NCBI GenBank assembly: GCA_028564705.1
Contig: JAPXFQ010001133.1
Coordinates: 62,001-126,000, forward strand
DNA: 64,000 bases
Origin: Apricaphanius iberus
Lineage: Eukaryota; Chordata; Actinopteri; Cyprinodontiformes; Aphaniidae
Direction of reading: 5' to 3'
The notes below the pieces were generated by a model that searched no databases, had not been told where the DNA came from, and worked only from the letters and a program-made list of their open reading frames with translations. Shown here piece by piece: positions 1-10,190 of this stretch. Positions within the stretch are counted from its first letter, which is position 1, and each line of letters opens with the position of its first letter. Made by a program: the position numbers and the translations under genes.

Positions 1-1
1 A

Positions 2-2626
2 TCAGGTAGCTTCTTAGCTAATCAGTTAAAAATAAATAAAGAAAAAACAACTATATCTGCAATCAAAGACAAAACTGGGAATATAATATATGACCCTGAA
101 AAAATAAACAACACTTTCAAAGAATTTTATGAGACGTTATACACACCAGAGATAAACCCTTCAAATAATGATATTGTACAATTTCTGGATAAAATAACTC
201 TTCCTAAACTTTCAGACAGTCAAGCAAAGGCCCTGGATTCACCGCTAACAGTGTCTGAACTCCAGGAGGCCCTCCAATCCATGCCTAATAATAAAGCTCC
301 AGGTCCAGATGGATTTCCAGTAGAGTTCTATAAAGAATTCTGGAATATTCTGGCACCAACATTTTACAAAATGTTACAGGAAACAAAGGAAAATGGTCGA
401 ATACCACCAAACATGAATTCTGCCTACATCAATCTTCTATTAAAACCAGGAAAAGACCCTATGTCTCCTACCAGTTATCGTCCGATTTCTCTTATCAATG
501 TGGATCTGAAAATAATTTGCAAAGCTCTTGCAAGAAGGATAGAGAAAATAACACCTCTAATAATCCACCCTGATCAAACAGGTTTTATAAAAGGTAGGCT
601 CTCTTCCACAAATTCACGTAGATTAATAGATTTAATAGATTATTCCCACTGTAAAAACGTCCAAACCAATATATTATCTTTAGATGCAGAAAAAGCATTT
701 GATAGAGTTAACTGGAAATTTTTATTTGCAGCCTTAAATAAATTCGGATTCAGTAATTCTTTTGTAAACTGGTTAAAAATATTATACAGCTCACCAACAG
801 CATGTATTAGGACCAATAATCAAACATCATCAAGGTTCTTTCTTCAGAGAGGTACCAGGCAGGGATGTCCACTTTCTCCCTCCCTCTTTGCTATTTTTAT
901 TGAACCATTAGCAGCAGCAATCAGGCAAAATAATAATGTTAAAGGTATACAATGCAACAAAATAGAACATAAAATCAGTTTATACGCAGATGATGTACTA
1001 CTTTTTCTACAGCATTCACAAACTTCCTTGTATCAGGTAATTGAGTTAATAAAATCTTACTCAAGAGTTTCAGACTATTCCATAAATTGGTTAAAATCTA
1101 CAGTCCTTCCTATCAACTGTTCTTACCAGAGTCCTGTTGCTTTACAGCTCCGGTCGGGAAATATTACATATCTAGGTATCCATATCTCACCAAGACTGGC
1201 AGACTTATCTAAGCTAAACTACGTCCCACTTTTAAAAAAAGTGGAAGATGATCTGGCAAGATGGAAATCCCTTCCAATATCACTTATTGGAAGGGTAGCT
1301 ACAATAAAAATGATGGTTTTGCCTAGAATCAATTATTTATTCTCAATGATCCCAAGCAAACCATCACCTGATTGGTTTAGATCTCTGGACTCTTCTGTTT
1401 CTAAATTCCTTTGGAAAGATAAACCCCCACGTATCAGCTTAAAAACACTACAGAAGTCCAAAGATAAAGGAGGTCTAGACCTACCAAACTTTCGTCATTA
1501 TTTCTTAGCCAACAGACTCCAATACACATCAAGATGGGTAAAACACAGTTATATCGATGAGTGCTGGGTAGATGTAGAACAGACACTATGCAATAAGATA
1601 AAACTTTCAGATCTACCTTTTGTTAGCTCAAATATAAAACAAAATGAATGTTTCAAAAGTATAAATATCAGCTCCTCTCTGACAGCTTGGTGGGAATTTC
1701 TTAAAATGACAAAGACCTCACTAGTCCCATGCAGGCGTACACCCATCTGGAATAACCCGGATATCTTACAAAAAAAATGCATGATTAACTTTCCAGGCTG
1801 GAGTTGTAAAGGAATTGAATACCTGGAGCATATATTTGATGGAACAGACTTTATCCCCTTTAATACATTGGTTACACAATTCGGAATTAACAAGAATAAA
1901 TTCTTAGAATACCAACAAATTAAATCAATTATAAAAAATAAATTTAGGCTCAATACAGTTGATTTACAAATTCCAGGAAAAGTTTTAGACTTCCTTAATC
2001 TTAACCCTCCCAAACTGCTATCTAAAATATACAAAACATTAAATAGAATAGATGAATCAATAGCCCTTCCTATTTCAAAATGGGAGATGGACTTGTCCAT
2101 CTCAATAGACCAAAACCTCTGGTCTCAAATTTCATTAAGAACCTTCAAATTTCTTAAGAATCCTAATCTACGATTAATACAATATAAAATCCTTCATAGA
2201 GTGCATTATACAGGGCAACGGATGTTCAAGATGGGTTATACGCCGTCTGATACCTGTTTACAATGTACAAGCAATCTACCAGACAATTATATTCATGCTC
2301 TTTGGTTCTGCCCACCTGTTAAGAAATATTGGTACCAGATATGTGAAGATCTATCAAAGTGTCTGAAATGTAATATCACACCTGCTCCCAGAGTTTGCTT
2401 GCTGGGAAATATAGATGAAGTTACCATGGATACAAAGTCTATGCAATTATTTTACATCGCCTTATGCATCGCTAAGAAAAATATCCTCTTGAACTGGAAA
2501 AATAAAAATACTCTGAATATTAATCAATATAGAGATCTCCTTCTGGATTACATTGGTCTAGAAACGGCATCTGCCTCCACATCTGATCAATCTTTCTGGT
2601 CACCCTTGATCAGTTCCATCACCTAG
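2..2626 (+). CDS. LINE ORF2 protein (reverse transcriptase), 5'-partial
   Basis: The frame is open from base 2 to the TAG at 2624-2626 (about 874 codons) with no stop or shift, so the real start and the endonuclease domain lie upstream. Visible motifs are NNKAPGPDGFPVEFYK, the SYRPISLINVDLKI block, LDAEKAFDRVNW with a catalytic Asp, the block RGTRQGCPLSPSLFAI, and the active site YADDVLLF at about 981-1004. The C-terminal half carries CLQC...HALWFCP (about 2257-2310), a Cys/His arrangement common in L1/Tx1 ORF2. The protein would make cDNA by target-primed reverse transcription. All three catalytic aspartates are present, so this copy may encode a working enzyme if the missing 5' part is also intact. 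Confidence 0.88.
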   Translation, partial: SGSFLANQLKINKEKTTISAIKDKTGNIIYDPEKINNTFKEFYETLYTPEINPSNNDIVQFLDKITLPKLSDSQAKALDSPLTVSELQEALQSMPNNKAPGPDGFPVEFYKEFWNILAPTFYKMLQETKENGRIPPNMNSAYINLLLKPGKDPMSPTSYRPISLINVDLKIICKALARRIEKITPLIIHPDQTGFIKGRLSSTNSRRLIDLIDYSHCKNVQTNILSLDAEKAFDRVNWKFLFAALNKFGFSNSFVNWLKILYSSPTACIRTNNQTSSRFFLQRGTRQGCPLSPSLFAIFIEPLAAAIRQNNNVKGIQCNKIEHKISLYADDVLLFLQHSQTSLYQVIELIKSYSRVSDYSINWLKSTVLPINCSYQSPVALQLRSGNITYLGIHISPRLADLSKLNYVPLLKKVEDDLARWKSLPISLIGRVATIKMMVLPRINYLFSMIPSKPSPDWFRSLDSSVSKFLWKDKPPRISLKTLQKSKDKGGLDLPNFRHYFLANRLQYTSRWVKHSYIDECWVDVEQTLCNKIKLSDLPFVSSNIKQNECFKSINISSSLTAWWEFLKMTKTSLVPCRRTPIWNNPDILQKKCMINFPGWSCKGIEYLEHIFDGTDFIPFNTLVTQFGINKNKFLEYQQIKSIIKNKFRLNTVDLQIPGKVLDFLNLNPPKLLSKIYKTLNRIDESIALPISKWEMDLSISIDQNLWSQISLRTFKFLKNPNLRLIQYKILHRVHYTGQRMFKMGYTPSDTCLQCTSNLPDNYIHALWFCPPVKKYWYQICEDLSKCLKCNITPAPRVCLLGNIDEVTMDTKSMQLFYIALCIAKKNILLNWKNKNTLNINQYRDLLLDYIGLETASASTSDQSFWSPLISSIT

Positions 2627-5600
2627 TGGGGTCGGGCCCTTGATTCCGTTCTGTGGGACACGGTTGCCGATGTGGAGCTTAAGGGTTGGTGGTGACTGCG
2701 GGGAGGTCCTTGGGGGTGGGTCCGCTTGCGGTTCGGCGATAGGTGCCGAGACCCTCGCCTGGGGTGGGACTTTGGGGTCTTTGTGTGGTGACTCCTAGTG
2801 GCTGCATGCGGCGCCTTAGAGGGGTCGTGCTGGCGGACACGGGTTACTGGCCTGGTGCTGTGCTGCTCTGGGGGGGTCTGGACTGGGCCTGGGGCTCGGG
2901 GTTCTGGGGCGGCGCGCCCCCCGGCTGGGGCCCTGGCGGGGCTTGGCCGGGGGGGGGCCGCTGCCGTCGGTGCCGGCTGGGGGGGGGCTGTGGTCGGCCG
3001 GTGGTTGGCGGGCGCTGCTGCCCTTTCCATCTCCCCGGGCTGGTTCCTGTCGCTTGCTCCCCGGTGGCCGCTTGCCGCGTCCGGGCGTCGGCGAGAGGCC
3101 GTGGCGGGTGGCCGGCGTCTCCGGGCCCGATCGGCTATATTGACACTGGACATGGCACCTGGGTCTTGGTCTTAGCCCTCGCGTGGTGCCTCCACGGTGA
3201 CTGACCAGTTGGTGGGGTGTGGGCTGGTGGGTGGACGTGCTGGGTTCTGTTGCCACCCGGCCATCGGGCGGTAGTAGCAAGGCTGGAGGATGTCGGCCTG
3301 GGGATTGGCCGCCCGGGACTTCGGTCTGCTCACGGGCCTGGCGCGGCATGTCCGGGGTACCCGAGTCGGTGGTGCGCCGGGTTCCGGCCTCGGCCCGGGG
3401 GTCCTCGGACGCTGGCGGTGCCTGGGGCGTCTCTTATTGGCGGGGAGGCTTTTTACCATCTAGCACAGGCGCTCTTTTTAACGGGGTGCGCTTGGGACGG
3501 GAGGGGGGAGGGCGTTGAGGGTGAGGGGGGGCTAAACTCAACCTGGGTGTCTAGTGACATGTGTTTTGTTAGCAGTGTGAATGTTGGGGAGGATTTAGGT
3601 ATGCCCCTGGCATGGGGGCTGGTGGATTGCCGGGGCCCCCATGGGGCTCGGCGGTACCGCTGCCGTGGGCCCCGACTGGACGTGCTGGGGCCTCCCACCC
3701 CTGGTGGATCGGGCCGAACGGGGGTGCCTATTGGAGTCAGCAGGGGAGCTGGCTCCCCATGCCTCTGTCCACCTGCTCCTTCATTCTACCATTCACAAGG
3801 CCTTGGGACGTGGGCACGTCACTGGGGTGCGGGATGGAGCTTCCGTCTTCGCTACCCGGTGGCGGCCTGGGTCCCGATTTTATTGAGCAATTTAGACACT
3901 ACACTTGCAACATTTACAGGGAACGCACATGTAGGGACCTGGCGGTGTGGCGCCACAGGCGAGGCCCCCCCGTTGTGGGGGCCTCGCCTGTGGTGCCGGC
4001 ACCCACTGGTTAAACGCATCTAGACACTGAGGGCCCGGGGGGGGGGAGACCACATTGAGCTGGGGGAGAGAGGCTGGGGGGTCTTTCCACACCCCTGTTC
4101 GTTGGACCATCAGGGGTCGGAGCCCGGATAGAACATCACGCCGTCTGGTCGGGGTCCTGGGCTGGTGGGCTGCTCTTGCCGGTGTGGGGGCCTTGGCGGT
4201 CTACTTGTCCCCGTCCTGGTGGGCAAAGGGGTCTGTCTCCTGGGTGCAGGGGCAGGGTTCTCTACTGGGGCGTCTGTCCCTGGGCCTGGGAGTATGGAGT
4301 ATAGTGTACGTATGGGGGGTATGAATGAGGGTATAGCGTCCTTTTTTCGTATGTCCTGTATTTGTAAGAATGTGTACACATGAGAGGGAGGGTACGTATG
4401 AGTGTCTCTGTCTGTCTATGTCTACCTGTCAGGTTGGGTGTTTGGCTGCTCTCTGGCCTGATGCATCTTCTTCCCTCCCCGTCACTCCCCGTCGGTGATG
4501 GTTGCTCCTGCCCGCTGGTTGATGATGACTCTCGATGCATGGGGCTGGGGGTCCCGGTTGCGGCCCGGCTCGGTCCTGGTGCATGTCGGGCGGGTCCTGG
4601 GTGGTCCGGTGTGTCGGGCGGCCGCTGTTTCGGGCCGATGTCCTCCTTGGATTGACTGGGGCACCTCTTATGGGGGTGCCGGGGTTGTAGAATAGGTTGG
4701 TGCCGTCCGGTGGATCGGTGGGGACCGTGCCTGGCGCCCAGTCCTCCTGCCGGTTCCAGGACTTCAGCTGGCTGGTCTGTTCACCTGGTGGGGCTGTCCG
4801 GCATTGGCTGGGCCCCTGATCTTGGCGCCCCACGTGGGGCGGGATCTGGACCCTGGAGCTGGAAGATCTGGATGTCCAGGTGCCGGCTGGGCGTGGCCTG
4901 GGGAGGGCGTACATCCCCTGTGGCTCTTGCTGTGGCTCCCTGGCGTGTGGATGTGTGGAGGCGGGCCGGGTTGTTGGCGGTGGGTACTGGTCCGGGGTGG
5001 CGGCGGCGTGTGTTGTCCGTCGGTTGGCTGCGGGTCCTCCTTGCCTGCGGCGGCGGCGGGGGGCCCTTGTCGGCTGGTCCCTGGTTGGGGCCCCGCTGGG
5101 GGGCGGGGTGCCCCTGGTCCCCGTGGCCTCCGGTTCCTGGTCCGGGCCCGCCCTGGCGTAGCCGGTTACCGGCGGAGCCCGTGGGCTCGTCACTGCGATC
5201 TCTCGGGCCCCAGCATCGCGGCTGGTGGGTGCTCCCCTGGGACTTCCATCTGTTCCTCTCTTGGTGGGTGATCGACCCTGCGCTGATCCGCCTGTGGACT
5301 CTGTACTCTGTGGGACGCTGGATGCATACATCTCTTGCCTCCTCCATGTCTGTGCCGATTCCTGTAGGACGGATTGACGGTTCCTTACACCAGCTATCAA
5401 TCACTTGCATGGGGAAACCTTATTCAGACCTGCATGCTCGCACACACATAGGTGTGGGGACATAGGTGAGGACGGACATATCTTAAGCTGAGGTTATCAT
5501 CATTAGTTAGTTGTTCACAGGAGCTTACCAGAAACATTTGTATTATGTTCATTAATCAATGCTTGTGTGTAGTGAATGTGTAATTCTTTGTTTATTCTAC

Positions 5601-5840
5601 CAGATCCGAACTATTGGTTTGGTTCTGTACAGTTTGTTGTTTTTGTTTTGTATTACTGTTTCTCTGCCGTCCGGCAGAGGTGGAGGACTGGGATGTTTTC
5701 TTGTGTTCTTTATTTGCCTCCCTGTCTTGTGTCGTCGGTTCGCCCCTCTGTTGGTCCGGTTTCTTTTCTTCACCTTCTTCCTTTCTCCCTTCTTGTCTCA
5801 GTTTAATGTCCATGACGTCAGGAAATTGAACCCACAGTAA
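2627..5840 (+). other. GC-rich, G-skewed 3' UTR of the Tx1/L1 LINE
   Basis: About 3.2 kb of strongly G-rich (plus-strand) sequence between the ORF2 stop and the poly(A) signal. It is full of GGGG runs and contains long open frames on both strands, including a 323-codon antisense frame (4429-5400). These follow from base composition; no known domain is visible. Part of it (from about 4077) recurs in the second LINE copy, which shows it travels with the element. The last 400 bp (5460-5840) change to T-rich sequence. Confidence 0.7.
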
Positions 5841-5845
5841 TCACT

Positions 5846-5851
5846 AATAAA
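5846..5851 (+). terminator. Poly(A) signal AATAAA of the LINE
   Basis: An exact AATAAA about 130 bp before the A-tail. The same signal is at the equivalent place in the second copy (about 32010). The distance to the tail is longer than the usual 10-30 nt because a structured 3' end follows it. Confidence 0.5.
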
Positions 5852-5874
5852 GATTTTTCATACATATACATCAA

Positions 5875-6021
5875 GTGGCGTACTACAGCGAAGCTGTAAT
5901 ACTCTGCTTCGGAAAGTAAAACTGTTGGGCTTGTACAAGGTACCAATTCTGAGTAGCATACTGCTAGACAGGACACGTTAAAAAAAAAAAAAAGAAAAAA
6001 AAAAAAAAAGGAAAAAAAAGA
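5875..6021 (+). other. Structured 3' terminus and A-tail of the LINE
   Basis: Contains a perfect 6-bp hairpin, TACAGC-GAA-GCTGTA (5884-5898). It then has a segment that in the second copy forms an 8-bp hairpin (TACTCAGA...TCTGAGTA, 32105-32127). In this copy the first arm is replaced by a shorter sequence. An A-rich tail with scattered G follows. Hairpins at LINE 3' ends are known in some clades to be bound by the element's own reverse transcriptase; that role here is inferred. Confidence 0.55.
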
Positions 6022-6960
6022 ACAATAAACAGCGTAAGAAGCGTCTCGCCTGGGCCAAGGACAAAAAGGTATGGACTGCTGCTGAGTGGTCCAAAGTTAT
6101 GTTTTCTGATGAAAGCAATTTTTGCATTTCCTTTGGAAATCAAGGACCCAGAGTCTGGAGGAAGAGCGGAGAAGCACAGAATCCACGTTGCATGAGGTCC
6201 AGTGTAAAGTTTCCACTGTCAGTGATGGTGTGGGGTGCCATGTCATCTGCCGGTGTTGGCCCACTCTGTTTCCTGAGGTCCAAGGTCAATGCAGCCGTCT
6301 ACCAGGAAGTTTTAGAGCACTTCATGCTTCCTGCTGCTGACCAACTTTATGGGGATGCAGACTTCACTTTTCAACAGGACTTGGCACCTGCACACAGTGC
6401 CAAAACCACCAGTACCTGGTTCAAGGACCATGGTATCCCTGTCCTTGATTGGCCAGCAAACTCGCCTGACCTTAACCCCATAGAAAATCTATGGGGTATT
6501 GTGAAGCGGAAGATGCAATACGCTAGACCCAACAATGCAGAGGAGCTGAAGACGACTATCAGAGCAACCTGGGCTCTCATAACACCTGAGCAGTGCCACA
6601 GACTGATCGAGTCCATGCCACGCCGCATTACTGCAGTGATGGAGGCAAAAGGAGCCCCGACTAAGTATTGAGTGCTATACATGCACATTCTTTTCATGTT
6701 CATTCTTTTCAGTTGGCCAACATTTAAAAAAAAACATTTTTTTTCATTGGCCTTTAAAATATTCTAATTTTTTGAGATACCAAATTTGGAGTTTTCATTA
6801 GTTGTCACTTATAAATATCAAAATTAAAAGAAATAAACATTGGAAATACATTGGTCTGTGTGCATTGCATGAATGTAATGTACAAGTTTCACGTTTTGAA
6901 AGGAATTACTGAAATAATTCAACTTTTTGATGATATTCTAATTTACTGGCCAGCACCTGT
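6022..6960 (+). mobile_element. Tc1-like transposon, right half
   Basis: The transposase C-terminal half is followed by an AT-rich stretch and the right terminal repeat, which ends CCAGCACCTGTA at 6960, typical of a fish Tc1 family. The left half is missing because the Tx1/L1 LINE occupies the other side of the break at about 6022. The next base run is unrelated LINE sequence. Confidence 0.85.
6024..6671 (+). CDS. Tc1 transposase, C-terminal part (catalytic core)
   Basis: DDE transposase fragment in one open frame to the TGA at 6669-6671. The first Asp is in MFSDESNF and the second in FQQDLAPAH; the Glu in NPIENLW lies exactly 34 residues after the second Asp (DD34E), as in active Tc1 enzymes. 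It ends in the usual APTKY. The paired/HTH DNA-binding N-terminus is absent because of the LINE insertion, so this fragment cannot act alone. Confidence 0.85.
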   Translation, partial: NKQRKKRLAWAKDKKVWTAAEWSKVMFSDESNFCISFGNQGPRVWRKSGEAQNPRCMRSSVKFPLSVMVWGAMSSAGVGPLCFLRSKVNAAVYQEVLEHFMLPAADQLYGDADFTFQQDLAPAHSAKTTSTWFKDHGIPVLDWPANSPDLNPIENLWGIVKRKMQYARPNNAEELKTTIRATWALITPEQCHRLIESMPRRITAVMEAKGAPTKY

Positions 6961-6989
6961 ACATTACATTATCACCAGGTGACTTTGAT

Positions 6990-7860
6990 TCTATCCCGAC
7001 CTTAAATGAATGCATTGAACAAATCAACGACTGGATGTCCCATAACTTTCTCCAGCTAGGATTAAAGGACTATCTTTAGTCGGATCGATTACTGCAACAA
7101 CGTCCTCACAGGTCTACCTAAAAAAATCAATCAGAAAGCTGCAGCTGATCCAGAACGCTGCTGCTCGTGTTCTCACTAGAACCAGGAAAGTAGGACACAT
7201 CACCCAGTTCTAAAGTCCTTACACTGGCTCCCTGTAGCTCAGAGAATAGACTTTAAAATACTCCTACTTGTTTATAAATCATTGAACGGTTTAGCACCAA
7301 AGTACATTGAAGATACGCTGTCACTATATCAACCCAGCAGACCACTCAGGTCCTCCAACTCTAGCCTACTGATCGTCCCTAGAATCAGAACTAAACAGGA
7401 AGAGGCAGCTTTCAGCTTCTATGCTCCACAAATGTGGAATAAATTTCCAGACGAATGCAAAAACGCTGAATCGCTACGCTCATTAAAACCAAAGATAAAA
7501 ACTCTACTATTCAGAGCTGCATTTGAATCCTAAATTGCGCTTTCTGATCACTTTTTGTTTTGTTTATCCGATTGTGTTTTATCTGTTTAAATTGCATAAA
7601 TTTGTTCCTTAAATTATTTTTTATTGTTGTGGTTTAATTTCTATTCTTACTTTTATTTATTTTTTAAGTGATTGTGTATTAATTACACCAATTTGTTCCT
7701 TACATTATCTTTTCTTACTGATTGATTACTGTTAAACGTATATGTTTTGTTTGTAATCATGTGGTTTCATTATCACTGTATCATGTAAAGCACCTTGAAT
7801 TGCCTTGTGTTGAAAGTGTCCTATACAAATAAAATTACCTTGCCTTGATGATTAAAATAA
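6990..7860 (+). mobile_element. L2/Rex1-like LINE, 3' end
   Basis: 5'-truncated LINE. Frames carry the RT C-terminal block (LIQNAAARVLTRT, then LHWLPVAQRIDFKILLL), with the longest clean frame at 7282-7533 ending in a TAA. A T-rich 3' UTR and a tail with TGTAAAGCACCTTGAATTGC and CCTTGCCTTG (about 7784-7847) follow, typical of fish L2/Rex1-type elements. Frameshifts upstream make it a dead copy. Confidence 0.75.
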
Positions 7861-7983
7861 ACTTAAAATCTTTCCTAAAACATGCGGGGAGCCAACGCAG
7901 TGATTTTACGACTAGTGTAATGTGCACCCACCTTCAGGTCTTTGTAAGAACACATGCTGCTGAATTTTTTAGAAGTTGTAAAC

Positions 7984-9294
7984 TATAGTTGTGGCCAAAC
8001 GTTTTGAGAATAACACAAATATTAGCTTTCACAAAGTTTGCTGCTAAACTGCTTTTAGATCTTTGTTTCAGTTGTTTCTGTGATGTAGTGAAATATAATT
8101 ACAAGCACTTCATACGTTTCAAAGGCTTTTATCGACAATTACATACCATTTATGCAAAGAGTCAGTATTTGCAGTGTGGCCCTTCATTTTCAGGACCTCT
8201 GCAGTTCGACTGGGCATGCGCTCAATCAACTACTGGGCCAAATCCTGACTGATGGCAACCCATTCTTTCATAATCACTTCTTGGAGTTTGTCAGAATTAT
8301 TGGGTTTTGGTTTGTCCACCCGCCTCTTGACCACAAGTTCTCAATGGGATTAAGATCTGGGGAGTACCCAGGCCATGGACCCAAAATGTCAACCTTTTGG
8401 TCCCTGAGCCACTTAGTTATCACTTTTGCCTTTTGGCACGGTGCTCCATTATGCTGGAAAATCCATTGTTCTTCACCAAACTGTTGTTGGATTGTTGGAG
8501 GGTGTTTTGGAACCATTCTTTATTCATGGCTGTGTTTTGGGGCAAAATTGTAAGTGAGCCCACACATGAATGGTCTCAGGATGCTTTACTGTTGGCATGA
8601 CACAGGACTGATGGTAGCGCTCATCTTTTCTTCTCCGGACAAGCCTTTCTCCAGAAGCCCCAAACAATCAGAAAGAGGCTTCATGGGAGAATCTGACTTT
8701 GCCCCAGTCCTCAGCAGTCCATTCACCAAACTTTCTGCAGAACATCAATCTGACCCTGATGGTTTTTTTGGAGAGAAGTGGCTTCTTTGCTGCCCTTCTT
8801 GACACCAGGCCATCTTCCAAAAGTCTTCGCCTCACTGTGCATGCAGATGCGCTCACACCTGCCTGCTGCCATTCCTGAGCAAGCTCAGCACTGGTGGCAC
8901 TCCGATCCCACAGCTGAATCCTCTTTAGGAGACTCCCTTTGCGTTTGCTGGACTTTCTTGGACGCCCTGAAGCCTTCTTAACAAGAATTCAACCTCTTTC
9001 CTTGAAGTCCTTGATAATCCTATAAATTGTTGATTTAGGTGCAATCTTAGTAGCCACAATATCGTTGCATGTGAAGCTGTTTTTATGCAACACTGTGATG
9101 GCTGCACGTTTCTTTGCAGATCACCATGGTTAACAATGGAAGAACAATGATTTCAAGCATCACCCTCCTTTTAAAATGTTAAGTCTACCATTCTAACCCA
9201 ACCAGCCTGACATAATATCAGTACATCACAGAAACAACTGAAGCAAAGATCTGAAAGCAGTTTAGCAGCAAACTTTATGAAAACTAATATTTAG
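7984..9294 (-). mobile_element. Tc1-like transposon, decayed, right end clipped
   Basis: Long subterminal inverted repeats match between 8020-8085 and 9215-9290 (shared blocks such as AAAGTTTGCTGCTAAACTGC). The outer terminus TATAGTTGTGGCC survives only at the left; on the right about 35 bp are missing. Transposase pieces lie on the minus strand at 9107-8925, 8856-8668 and 8516-8274. Catalytic residues are damaged: the first Asp is His (FSHEASF) and the second is lost (FQHNGAPCQ), while PIENLW remains. Confidence 0.85.
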
Positions 9295-10190
9295 TTTTAA
9301 GGATAGTTTTTTAGTTAAAAGAATAGTGTGGTCTAATGTATTAAAGGCAGTGCTTAGATCAAGTGGAATCAACACTGTCAACTTCTGAGCATCATAGTTT
9401 AATCTAAAATCATTTAAAATCTTTAGAAGGGTGGTCTATGTGCTGTGGTTCATTCTGAAACTAGACAAAAATTTCCCCTAGGACATTGTGAGCATTAAAA
9501 TCATTAAGTTAAAATACAACAAGTTTTTCTAAAATTTTGCTTACAAATGGTATGTTAGATACTGGTCAAAAATTGTTTAAATCATGACAATCTAAATTGC
9601 TCTTCTTTAAAGGTGGCAGGAAAAAAAACCCGCCTAAGGGAGCAATTCATTAAAGTTAAAATCTGGTCTATAAAAGATCCATAAAATGTCTTAAAAAAAA
9701 AAACAAAACAACAACATTGGTTGGGATTGGGTCAAGAACACATGGTGGGCCTCAGTGAGGAGAGAACTTTTTCTAGCTTTATATGACTGTGTTACAAATA
9801 AACACTGAAGATTATTGTCTAAAATCAGATCATTGACGATAAAAGTTTTGTTCAGCAGAGAGGGAACATTTAAAAGTACTATATTAATATCGGTTGGAGA
9901 TTAAATGACTATGATGAACTGAAGGTAGGACTTTTGACAATTGTTTGAGATTATTTGGGTTGCATTTGTTGGGTTTATGATTATGTGTCTGCTCTCTGCT
10001 GATAACAGGTATGAATGATGTAGGGCAAAGTCTAAGTCCAATATTTAAGTTACTGTTAAAAACAGGGCAGAGTTTATAGGCGCCGAGACCAACTGCACAA
10101 TAGGATGTGGCAGGTGGAGCAGATACGGCAGGGGAAGCTGTGGTGGACAGGGATGGACAAGGGAATGCCAGGCTCATGGCAAGCATGTTG
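9295..10190 (-). mobile_element. Decayed L2/Rex1-like LINE (endonuclease start and RT pieces)
   Basis: Read on the minus strand, about 9900-9780 encodes the start of an APE-type endonuclease (NVPSLLNKTFIVNDLI, then CLFVTQS). The stretch 9370-9295 encodes the RT block LDLSTAFNTLDHTILL. The DNA between them is too short for a whole endonuclease, so there has been an internal deletion, and frames are broken. It directly abuts the clipped end of the neighbouring Tc1 element. Confidence 0.65.

Larger units (their letters stand above)
1..6021 (+). mobile_element. Tx1-type L1 LINE, 3' part
   Basis: Non-LTR retrotransposon entering from the left edge. It consists of the reverse-transcriptase ORF (to 2626), a very long GC-rich 3' UTR (2627 to about 5840), an AATAAA signal, a hairpin-containing 3' end and an A-rich tail ending near 6021. 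The tail abuts a Tc1 transposase reading frame that starts abruptly at about 6022, so the LINE appears to have inserted into that Tc1 element; the other Tc1 half would lie left of the window. The segment from about 4077 is repeated almost identically at 30243-32160. The L1/Tx1 assignment rests on RT motifs and long C-terminal region, not on a search. Confidence 0.85.

Noticed and set aside
1549..2100. 183-codon minus-strand frame inside LINE ORF2
   Set aside because: It lies within the continuous plus-strand reverse-transcriptase ORF and shows no motif.
2623..4110. Many overlapping open frames on both strands at 2.6-4.1 kb
   Set aside because: Low stop-codon density caused by GC content; no domain, start context or conservation.
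4429..5400. 323-codon minus-strand open frame in the LINE 3' UTR, also present at 30593-31564
   Set aside because: It is Pro/Arg/Gly-rich as expected from GC-rich DNA. The few differences between the two copies mostly change the amino acid, so there is no sign of selection on this frame.
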